From Aricia agestis (taxonomy: Eukaryota; Arthropoda; Insecta; Lepidoptera; Lycaenidae), in assembly GCF_905147365.1 (NCBI RefSeq), contig NC_056412.1, positions 8,610,001-8,674,000 of the forward strand: a stretch of DNA of 64,000 bases, given 5' to 3'. Shown piece by piece: positions 44,901-57,100 of this stretch. Under the pieces are notes generated by a model. It saw only the letters and a list, made by a program, of their open reading frames with translations, was not told the origin of the DNA and did no database searches. The position numbers and the translations under genes were made by a program. The number at the start of each line of letters is the position of its first letter. Position 1 is the stretch's first letter.

Positions 44901-47900
44901 GCCTCCGGTAAACTCACTCACTCGGCGAAACACAGCGCAAGCGCTGTTTCACGCCGGTTTTCTGTGAGAACGTGGTATTTATCCGGTCGAGCCGGCCCAT
45001 TCGTGCCGAAGCATGGCTCTCTCACGTATAAACGTTATAATTCACCTTCTTGTGGTCGATGCCGATTCGCGAAAGAATGTAGCAGGTATTACACTAGCAC
45101 ATCCTAACGTTTGCACCAACATTTATTATAACATTTAAATACAATTTAAACACGCTACCTAATTAGCTCATGTATTACGACTGTTCCGACAACAACTTTT
45201 ATAGGTTTAAACAATATATTATAGCAATAAACTTGTTAAAGCTATTAGCGAAGATGTTCAGTAAAATAATTGGTCGCAAACGCGGCGGGCTCCCGCTAGA
45301 CTCATTGCGACAATCCCGCAATTATCAGCGAGGATAATACCGCGTTATTTTGCGCTCACTGAAACTGTTCGGTTAACGTGTGCCTGGGGAGCCGGGGCAC
45401 GGTCGGAGCAATTAATCGGCGGTCCGGGGCTTCGGGGGCGCGCGGGGGCACGCGGGGGCACGCGGCGACAATCACGCGGAACGGCGCCCCCGGGACGAGC
45501 CAAACAACTTAAATCTTCGCCAACTTCCACCGCACAACTGTAATCGCATTCGCGGATATTGCAGCGAGGAAAGTCTCTTCAACTTTAAATCTGTATAGAA
45601 TACTCATTTTTGCCTATTCTTCCTAAAAACTACTTCAATTTTAGATCCACAGATAGGTTTTTATAATGACTTATTTAAAATCTAGAAAAAAGGACTTTCA
45701 TCCATATCCATACTAATATTATAAATGCGAAAGTGTGTCTGTCTGTCTATTACCCCTTTACACCCAAACCGCTGAACCGATTTTGCTACCGGAACCGGGC
45801 AAGGAGATAGGATACTTTTTTATCCCGGAAAACTGTACACTTCCCGCGCGACAATAAATTTTGGCGTATGAAGTTGCAGGCGTCATCTAGTTCATTAATT
45901 AAATAAAACCATAAAGTTAATATACCTAGCGGAATAGAGTAACACCATTGGTGCCATAAAGTTAATATACCTAGCGGAATAGTGCAACAATCTCGAGCTG
46001 TCAAACGAAACCGAAATTGATTTACTTACGTCTGTGTGTAAATTTTTTTTTACGACACAAGCATCTTTCTAAGAGATTAAATTGGCAACGTGCCGATAAG
46101 TGGCCACTGGAAGTCAAACAGATTTTACCACGCAGTGTTACTGATAGTGACATCTCGCATGCTCAGGATTTTATTTCTCTATTCCGCTAGGTGTATCTTT
46201 ATGGATATAACTCACTTTTTAAATTATAATAAATACTTAAATGTACGTAAAAAGTATGTATGTAAAAAGGTTGTAACTATAATTTGGTTATTTGTGGTAA
46301 AATTAAAAATGATGTAATTTGGAACAAAATACTTTGGAGATTTTATAATTTGAAACAAAAAAAATATTTTCTATATGTTCATAAGATTGTTTTTATCATT
46401 CGTATTCTGCTTCGCAAATGCATCGAACATCTGTAAATAGCGTGCGTACCAGAGATGTGCCGACTAGTCGGTAAAGCCGACTATCCGGCCACTTTTGTAG
46501 TCGGCGAATAGTCGGCAAAAAGCGTCGACTATCCGGCCTCTTATTATTTTACTATTAAGTATTGAATTTTTATACAAAAACCTTGTTTAATTTGAAATTA
46601 AATGAATTATTTATGAAATTACATGCTTATAAAGAAATATTTATGACATTTATTCAATAAAAATCAAATCTTAAATACTAAACAGAACAACTGAATTGGA
46701 AACAATTGAAAATAAAAACATATTCTGATTTAATTAAAAAATTTGGATTTTGTATTAACACATTATTAAAGCAAGATTGCATATTATATTATGTTACACA
46801 TGATGTACGGTTAAATATCCTGAAAACCATCAACTGTAGACTGTATTATGACGTTAACAATAATAATTATTAACATAACCAAAACACGATCCGACACGTT
46901 CGCAGGCGGCGTATGGGACTTACCCCCGAATCAGCAGTAAACGAAGCATTACCGGAAACATCCGAAACCATGATCGGCTTGGCCGATTAGTCGGCTACTT
47001 TGTAACTACTGTGCTAGTCGGCCTAAGTCATGATCGGAACATCTCTAGTGCGTACCTAACCATCATAATATTGAAATTAGTTTTATGTTTGCATAGATGA
47101 CTTTCCGTACACGCAATGAATGGATGCTAACTGCAAACTCACTTGTATTGTTTGTAAACTATAACAATTATCACTTCTGCCTTCAACACGTTAGCCGACA
47201 AAGGTGAACTCTGCGGGATACGACATTTACCTACCGAAGTTTCGACAACATGTCACTTAAAGAAAGGCCTTTTACAGGATTAGAAAAAGTCCCATTCAAT
47301 TTGCGGTTCACAGCGGGACGTCCAAAACAGTAGAAAGCGATGTTGTTGTTGACAGTTTAAATTGTAATGACGCCTTTTTCGTCGGTAGCACATGATCTCA
47401 GTAGTCTACGTAATTACGACAGAGTAGACAGATTGTGATTACGAGTTGTCAAACAGTGAACGATCAGCTAATTGCTTACGTGTTACGACTTACGAGTAAG
47501 TAATTTGTGTAATGCGAAAAATTTTAACGAAAACGAAGTTTATTTTTTACGTTGACGTATAAATTACGTTCGATGTTACACATTAATTAGTCATTCCGTA
47601 AAAATTGTACCTCATTTCTGCTTAACCACGTCTATTCACGTATAAATTGATGACATCTTCCTATCCACAGTCCACACCCTAAACTCACTACAGCTGCTAC
47701 CTTGCCTAGGCTTTTTTATAATATTAACCTAATGTTAAGTGTTACTTACCTTACCTACCTTAACCTTTTTTTAATGGTGATAATATCTACAACAATTTTT
47801 TTAAAAATTCATTTTATTAAGTCGAATAGGTAATAAACATAGTTAAATCGATTCTACTAACAATCTTACACTTTTACTTAAACCCTTATGATTGATTTCA

Positions 47901-48024
47901 AAACTCAACCAAAAATTAACAAAGTATAAGCTTGCACATCCGCACATATAAAATTGAAACAAAACAAAATCGGCTTAACAATAGTCCGTTAAAAGTTATC
48001 TTATATCTTTAAACGAGCAATTCT

Positions 48025-48123
<99 letters not shown>

Positions 48124-51100
48124 ATTGGAATCTCGGAATTGGCTCCAACGATTTTCATGAAATTTAGTATATAGGGGGTTACGGGGGCGATAAATCGATC
48201 TAGCTAGCAATAATTTTTAGAAAATGTCATTTTATTCGTGTTTTATCGGGTACCGAGCAAAGCTTGGTCAAATAGCTAGTTTTACCTTTATGGCAGCAAC
48301 ATAAGGGTCATTCTTACACACTTCCGATGTTATTGTACTCTGAACGCATCGTATACGCGTATTTATGGAATAAAATGCGATATCCGTAGGCGTTAACGGC
48401 GGTTACGGCGCCGACGGGTCGGATTGGGTCCTAAGTAGACGTAAAACGTACATAAAGTTACTCGGGGCCCTTTACGACCGCCCTCCGGTCCCTCGGAGTA
48501 GGGCTCGGCCCTCGCAGGGGAGACACCTTCCCATGACTGATTATAACGCTCCTGTTTATATTTGAATAAGGGAAAAACGTTTGATAATATTATGATCAGT
48601 ATATTTTTTTACCTAAATCTGTAGGCGGTTTTCTATAAGTTCTAACTTAGTACCTATTAGGAAGGTCAGATGTTACCGCAAGATCATTCGCACAGAAATA
48701 CGTTTATCACGTTTGATTTAACTAAAATTAAATCTATTCAAACGTCCTTTTCCGGGACTCGAAGCAGTTCCACAACTTTCATCTAAATCGGTTTAGCGGT
48801 TTAACATAAAACGCTTTCGCATTTACTATAAAGTATTAATCTGAAATCTGAAGGAGGAAAGATAAAATAAATCATTGGATTTCCGCGTAACTTTCAAAAT
48901 CTCACGTGTAAATTGTAAATGTCACATTAGGATTTGATCTACTTTTAAAATATGTTGTGATAGGCCGATAGGCGAGCCCTCGTCGATCAAAAACGTATTA
49001 CATTGAAGGAGTTAGCGATAGGACATTGAGTCAACACGTCAACACGTATCAAACGCGCCGCTATCGCGTAGTATCGCGGGCCGGGCGATTATAGCATTAC
49101 CGTAAGCGGGATTTCGGCATCGACAAAGTATGCGTAACCGATAACTGCAATTAATTGTTTTCGATACGTGTTCTACAAGCTATAATACCGATAGGGCCTG
49201 TAGAAGCTTGTAGTTATTAGAAACTCTTGCTTCTTGCCTCTCTGAATCCTACGATTCACTCTTGATCTATGAACGAAGATTTACTCTTGTTTAAATATTA
49301 ATTACTCACTATTACTGCACTAATAAGATACCTGAGAGTTAGCGTTCATGATAAAGATGTCATTATAATGGAATAATAAGAATTTATGTTAGTGTTAGTG
49401 ATTAGTTGATTACTGATCACTGATTAGGAATCAGGAAACTAATGTTTTAGGTACCTACTTTACTTTGCTAATCTGGATTCTGGACTTAGCTCCCAATAAT
49501 ATGTAATTTTTTACATTACTACTAAAAATTAACTGTTTTTTTAATTATTGAAAATCAGACTTAACTTAGCTTTTTTCGTTAATATACTATTATTATAGGT
49601 CCTTAATGTTTATTTGTATTAGCAAACTACTAATAATGAGGCGGAACCCTCAATATATCTCACATTCACACAAAAATCCAAATTAACCTTTGTTTGGTGG
49701 ACATGTAATCTGTAGATTACGAGTTCATTATTTATCGATCATAATATTTTACATTATTTTTATGTTTTAGTACACTATAATACAAGTGTTTTTGCGTTAT
49801 CATTATCATAGTAGTAGATATTATGTCCTTGATGTACTTATAACTTATTATTAATATTGATTGGTGAGTACTTCTTGAAATGGAAACAATAATGTCTTAT
49901 CATGTTATGGTCAGTTCTCACTATGCCGGCTCGGCCCGGCTCGATGGAATAAAAAAAAATCTAATTTCCAATCGAACTTACTCAAAGTCCTCAAAGCGAG
50001 CCGTCGGCTTTGCTCAAGCGTGTGGACGAATTGTGAGACTTGCTAAATGTCACCACCGTCTCCTTAGTTGAGCAGTCATCTTTTATCGAATGGTTAGGAG
50101 AATACTGAACGGCGAGCTTCACTCGATCTATAGATATTAGAGTAGGTAATGCTGAATGTGTGGACGAAAGCAAAAGCCGTGGGTTTTAAGTACTCTGTAC
50201 GTGATTGCTCGATCGAGTAGTATTAGGTATTCATGTAACTAGAATTACTAATTCCTAATTTGTGTATCACTTACCAAAACATTTCACAAAAAGTTTTGGA
50301 ATTATTCGGATGTGATTCTTGAAATGATTACTTTACAAATTAACTGGTATTATTTTTTATTTTATTTTATTTTATTTTATTTTATTTTATTATGATAACT
50401 ACAACCTTAAAACTAACTATTTAAATATACAATGTACTTATAGTTAACTAGAAGGTCAATTAAAGTTACCTACTTAAATACAGCTTAAATACTAAACTAA
50501 AGCTTAAACCGACTTAATTAGAATATCTAAGTATAAGCACACATCATTTTAAAACATCTAATTACTATTACATAAATTTAACTAATACAATGTACTTAAA
50601 CAAAGCAATATTATAAGAGAGGGTAGAAAAGAAAAAAAAAACTTAGATTGCCTCACTACCATTTTATGGAATGTTGCGTTGAGGTAAGATATGGTTTAGT
50701 CACACTACAGTACATACTTATTATGTTATAGATAATAATAAAGAAACTATTACAACCAAAAATAACTTTGACTCAATTTACACTAATTATCATTACTTAT
50801 GTAACTTTCTAGCAGCAATAGGTATATCACATGCAAAGTCATAAAATAATACTCAAAATAAGATGAAATTAATGAGCGCTCTCACCAGATAAAATGCTTT
50901 TTATTTTGTTCCTAAAAGATTTTTTATTTCGAACAAAAATGTCAACTTCAGAAAAGTATTTGTTGTAACTTTTTGCAACTCTTGTAAGTACAGCATTTTG
51001 GCCATAAGATGTACGATGCGAAGGCACACTAAGCATAGGGGTGTTTCTCGTGCGATAAATTGGTGTGTTAAATGTTATTTGTGCAAGCAATTCTAGGCAG

Positions 51101-54100
51101 TTTATACGCCCTCGCAGTATATCAAAGAGTAGGCTCATATTCATTAGAGAACGTCTATCCTCAAGAGATAGTAGGTCATAAGTCCGGCAGTTGTCTGTGT
51201 AGTTGGTAACTTTATTTTTAATTCTGAAATTTATATATTTTACAAATTTCTTTTAGATTCTTTCGATTTTGCTGGTGTGGACAGCATAATAGGGTTGCCA
51301 CACTTGATAAGCATACTCTAATATACTCCTGACATATGCGTAATAAAGTACTTTTAAACTTAGAATATGATTGAATGGTTTGCAAGTTTTTATAATAAAA
51401 CCTAAGTTTTTGTAGGATTTACTTACTATCGAGTCAATGTGTTCAACCATATTCATTTTAGAATCAAATAAAACACCTAGGTCCTTTACTATGTTAACTC
51501 GTTTTATAGGAACACCATTAAACATGTAATTGTAAATTATAGGTAATTTCTTACGACTAAAAGATATGCATTGGCATTTACTTACGTTCACGGAGATTTT
51601 ATTTTGTTGATAGTAATTGTATATTCTCTTTAAATCGTTTTGTAGTTTCTCACAGTCATAAATTGATGATATACTTAAATATATTCTTTTATCGTCAGCG
51701 TACGATAAATGACGGGTATAAAGTAAATATAAATGAATATCATAAATGTACGCGTTGTAGAAGAGTGGTCCTAAATGTGATCCTTGAGGCACGCCTGAAG
51801 GAACCTGTATGTAATCAGACTTGTATCCGCCCATTTCAACCGCCTGAGAACGATTAGACAAGTAAGAGGTAACCCATCGCAAAAGATCTCCGTGAATACC
51901 CAACTGAAACAATTTCTGTAAAAGTATAGTATGGTCCACTCGGTCAAAGGCTTTTTCGAAATCCGTATAGACTACATCCACTTGACCATCACTTTCCATT
52001 TGTTCTAAGACATAGTTTGTATGGATTGCCAAGTTAGATATAGTAGAACGGCCACGAAGAAAACCGTGTTGGGTATCAGGTATACCTTTGATAATTGACA
52101 ACATTTCAAAATTTTAACATGGCTTTTTTATTATTTTATATGAAAGTAGACTTAAAATAAGGCGACACGTGTTTCTTGCTTTTTCAAAATTATGTTTTTA
52201 TGATACCTAAAAAATAGATTTTAATCCTTCGTATTCTAAAGAGACGTAAGCGCCAAGTGACGTCATACTTACGTCTGAACGGTTAATTCCATTACACTTT
52301 AACAAAAGAAAAAATCTGTCAATGTAAGTTTGTTACGTTTATTATGACGTCTGTCAATGTCATCGTCAACCTGGAGGATAGGTAACCAATGAGGTAATGT
52401 TATTATTTAGAAATGTCAGTGTTGACAGGTGGTTGACAGTGACGTTTTTGTTTTTATGCTTCATGTTGTCTTTTTAAAACTATTTTACACCAGGCAAACA
52501 AACTGTATGATATTATGCCGTAAGTATGACGTCACAGCGTATTTTTCAGTTTTTATTTATTTTCTCAGTAAATAAGCAATATAAAAATTTTTTGAATATT
52601 TTTTTGATATCAGGAGAAGAAACTAAAGAAACGGTATTTTTTATTTTAAGGCTTAAAAATTTTGAAATGTTGTCAATAGTAGGATATATGTTTTCAAAAA
52701 CTACTTTTTCCATCATTTTAGCCAATGTATTTAAAATGGAAATAGGCCGGTAGTTAGTAATCTCAGTTTTTGATCCTTTTTAAATACAGGTATAATGTGG
52801 GCTTTTTTCCAGATTAACGGAAACACACAATCCTTCAAAGAACGTTGAAAAAGCAAAGCAATAGGTGATGCTAAGCTATCTGCACATGAACGTAAGAATA
52901 TAGGCGGAATGGCGTCGCAGCCTGGTCCCTTATTGATGTCAAGAGGTCGAAGCATTTTAAGGACGTAATTTTCGGTGATGTGTATAGAGGATAGGCTCTC
53001 ATTGTTAAGTGAAAGGCTATTTGACGAAGGTATATAATTTTATTCATCACTATTGGTGGGCCTTACAAAGACACTTTCAAAAAAATTGTTAAAAGCGGAA
53101 CAAATTCAAGTCCCATCATTAATTACCTCGCCATTAAATGAAAATTTATGAGGGTACATAGATCCGCCTTTTTTTGATTTAACATAGGTCCAAAAATACT
53201 TAGGCGCAAATTTTATTTTATGTTCTACATTGCTAGTAAAGCTAGCAAAACATTATTTTTGAATCCTGTGTTGCCGGGTCCTAAGAAGCTTAAATTCATC
53301 ATAATCACACGTATTTTTATGTTTTTTCCAACGCCTATGAGCAACAGATTTTTCCTTAATAATTTTAATTAAAGCTCGACTGTACCAGATTGGATAATTA
53401 GTATTTTTTTTATTATATATAGGTAGGAACTTCTCAAAACACTCGTATAATTTTGAGTTGAATTTGTGAACAGCGGCATCTATATCATCGGCTTTCAGCA
53501 CCGTCGGCCAGTCAATATTTTTTAAATGTTCATTTATCAATGAATAATCGCCCTTAAGAAAGTTATACCGTGGCTGAAATTTCTCCTTAAAGGGCTTAAT
53601 ACAAAGGTCCATTATATTTATATTAAGTGGGGGATGAAAATAATCTACCTTAGTTAATGGATAAGTCTCGTGAACAGCTAGGGGAAGAGTACTGAAACAC
53701 AAATCTATGACATTACCACTGACGTTTACAATATTGTTGTATTGGCTTAGCCCTAGAAATAAAAGATCACTTACAAAATGATGAGCTACTTCTTGAGTTT
53801 CGACTCTGCCAATGTGTCTAACTGAACCCACATTATTGGACCAGTCTAAGCAAGATAAGTTAAAGTCCCCTGTCAGCAGATAATTATCTAATGGCTTACG
53901 TTCGTGAAGAAGTTTTAGTGCGCTTATAATTCTAGGGACGCACTGAGTTATAATAGAATCATTAGGCGGAATATATACTAGTATAATGTGCAAATCAACA
54001 TTGGAACGCAATTTGCTTGAGGACACGGTCAGGCACAATGATTCGATTGACTCACATACCTAGTCGATATCAAGCCGAGCATCTAGTTTACGACGTATAC

Positions 54101-57100
54101 GTACCATAACGCCACCGCCGCTGCGCTTGAAATGATGATCAATAAAATTTCTGGAAATTTTATTGATCTTCATTTATTTAAAGTTTTTTTATTCCGATCA
54201 GAAAAATTTGATATATTATAAAGCGGGAGAGTTTGTTAGTTTGTTTGTTTGTTTGAACGTGCTAATCTCAGGAACTACTGGTCCGATTTGAAAAATTATT
54301 TGTGTTAGATAGCCTATTTATCGAGAAAGACTATAGGCTATATTTTGTCACGCTAAGACTAAAAGGAGCGAAGAAATAGAGGAAAATGTGAGAAAAAGGT
54401 GGGAAATTGTTTGAAAGGGCTTATTTGAACGCGCTAATCTCAGGAACTACTGATCCGATTTGAAAAATTCTTTTAGTGTTAGATAGCCCATTTAATTACG
54501 CGGGCGAAACCGCATGGAACATCTAGTTCATAATATTGTAGCACTTCCATCGTGCGTATCATAGACACAATAGATTTTCAGTTGTTATGCGGCAGCCGGG
54601 CGGCTGCCGCTTGGGGATTGATGGGTTAAATTCTATAGACGGGGCGATGAACAATTTTTAGCCTCGTTGCCAGTTTATGTCAAAATACATATTATTATAT
54701 TATAATATTATATGCCCTTTTGTCGGTGACTGTACCTTATTGTGTTTTCTCCTGAAGTACAATGGCTGCCCGCTGCTATCGTGAGTATTTGTCTATGATA
54801 ACCGTCCTTACCGTCCCTACGGCCGCGCCCGCCCGCGCTGTTTACAAATCTTTTTACATCTAACATGACCCTTATTACAACCAGGTAAGGGTCATTTTAA
54901 AAATAATTCAAGTGTAAAATAACTAAGGTATCTGCCCAGTATACAAAAATTGTATTTCATACATTTTTTTCAAACCACGTCGATAAGCGTCATTTTTTTG
55001 TAGGGTTAGCGATAGCGTAGTTATATAATGTGAGTAAATTGAATATACTCATTTATAATGACATTGCATTTCTATAATTAAGATTCTTTACAATGTTATG
55101 AGAAAGAAACCAGACTAGCCCCTAGCCAACACGTTTCCTTTATTGCTTCTTTATAGAATCGCTGATCAAAATCACATTGACATGACATGAGTCGAATATA
55201 GACTTTATAAAATATATTATCGAACGCACAGTGCCGTAAATAGGGCGGTGCCACCGGTGCCCAGGCACAGGGCGTAGACTCTGGGGGCATTCAAATTCAC
55301 TCATCAAAGCATTATCACTTTGCTTTTTTACACCCTGTATAAATATTTTGTGTAATATTTTAGTAACTATGTTACGTCCGTAATATTGTAGTTGTCAATA
55401 GTCATCTAAAACAAAATGCAAATTGTGCGTGTGAGGGCAAAATACTGTATGAGAGTAGATTCCGGCCGTCGCCCGCCGCCCGCCGGCCACAATGTACAAT
55501 ATTAATTAACATCTTCTATCAAACACTGGATCGCCTATAGATAGAGCACAGTTTGCCTTACCGGTTAGACTTTGTTTGCTGTTACAACAGGAAATTTATT
55601 TAAGTTATAATTTTGTGTCACTCGAAAAGGTTCTAAAGAGTTATCTACCAACATCTATATGCACAATTTTTTGTGTTCGAACTGTTGTTGGGTACACGTC
55701 ACTCTGTTGACTTTTGACCCGCTAGAAGGCAAGGTATTCGCTCGAATTCAATGTCTTATTTTTACACAGACTTCGTTATACTTAGAGTACGTCTGGTAAA
55801 AATAAACTTTGATTTTAGCTTTTCTACTAGCGAAGCTCTTTCTTAAATGATTGCTTTTAATGCTACAATGCGCGACGTTGAACTAAGTTTTAAATTTAAA
55901 TTATTTCTAGCCACATATTTTATTATAAACTATTTTTTTATTTATTTACTAGCTTTGGAAAGAGAGAGGGGAGGCCTTTGCCCAGCAGTGGGACACTGTA
56001 GGCTGATAATAATAATAATAATAATTTACTAGCTTTTGCCCGCGGCTTCGCTCGCGTGAAATTCGAAAATTGTGTACAATACGAATATTCTTGCAAATCT
56101 CCTAAAAAAAATGATGTTTTTCCAAGACCAAAAGTAGCCTATGTTACTCTCTATCCTTTCAACTAAGACGATACCAAAAATCAAGTCAATTGGTTGCTTC
56201 GTTAGGCTGCGAAGAAAGGACAAACAAACAAATACACTTTCGCATTTATAATATTAGTATGGATAGCTGTTTCCCGCGACTTCGTAGGCGTTACCATAGT
56301 ATAATAACGGAAATGGATAATTCTCTCCTTCTCCGGCCGGAGGTAAAGCCTCCCGCATGTTAATCAAACGACACGCAAAATCTGCTTGTTTAGTTTTGGT
56401 TAGATTAATTTCAGTTCTAATAAATAACTTACTTTGATTCTAAAGAAGGAGAAGTAAAACTCAACACTAACGACGCAACACCATTTTGCTTAGCAACATT
56501 ACCAGGAGGGGGGGGGTTTGGGGGGGCGCAGTCCCCCCAAGTACCGGCCGGAGGCAAAGCCTCCCGCATGTTAATCAAACGACACGCAAAATCTGCATGT
56601 TTAGTTTTGGTTAGATTAATTTCACTTTAAATAAATAACTTACTTTGATTCTAAAGAAGAAGTAAAACTCACCACTAACGACGCAACACCATTTTGCTTA
56701 GCAACATTACCAGGGGAGGGGTTTGGGGGGGCATATATATCTGCAAAAACCGTATTCAAATCGGATCAGTAGTTTTCGTGTTAAAGAAAAAAGTTTTATA
56801 CAAAATCTTGCCCCCTCTTTTGTCCCCTTAGAGGGGTGAGGGGAAAAATTTTATACACCAGATATTAAATTGGAAAATACAGTTTATAATATGATGTAAG
56901 TTTATTCAAGAAAAAAGTTTGATACAAAATCTGCCCCCTCTTTGGTCCGTTTGAGGGGTGGGGGGGAAAAATTTTATACACCAGATATGAAGTTGGAAAA
57001 AGACAAATATATCTGCGAAAACCATATTCAAATCGAATCAGTAGTTTTCATGTTAAAAAAAAAGTTTGATACAATATCTGACCCCCTCTTCGACCCCCTT

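Larger units (their letters stand above)
50342..54168 (-). pseudogene. Non-LTR retrotransposon (jockey/CR1-like), nearly full pol, inactivated
   Basis: Read on the minus strand. The endonuclease starts near 54160 (RSGGGVMVRIRRKL), has an early stop, then continues through NYLLTGDFNLSCLDW (frame 54038-53253). The RT begins at 52955 (INKGPGCDAIPPIFL, IWKKAHIIPVFKKD); a frameshift then precedes a NYRPISILNTLAK block. About 0.55 kb of rearranged sequence (about 52110-52660) interrupts it. The RT resumes at 52104 with DTQHGFLRGRS, VVYTDFEKAFDRVDH, VPSGVPQGSHLGPLFY and the catalytic LSYADDKRIY. A nonsense codon after KIERI is followed in frame by the C-terminal domain to 50869 (AVLTRVAKSYNKYFSEVDIF). 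The 3' end is an (ATAAA)n tail at about 50345-50390. It lies opposite to caudal transcription. Confidence 0.88.

Noticed and set aside
48001..48210. Frame with alternating Tyr-Ile repeats
   Set aside because: It is the translation of the (TA)n microsatellite.
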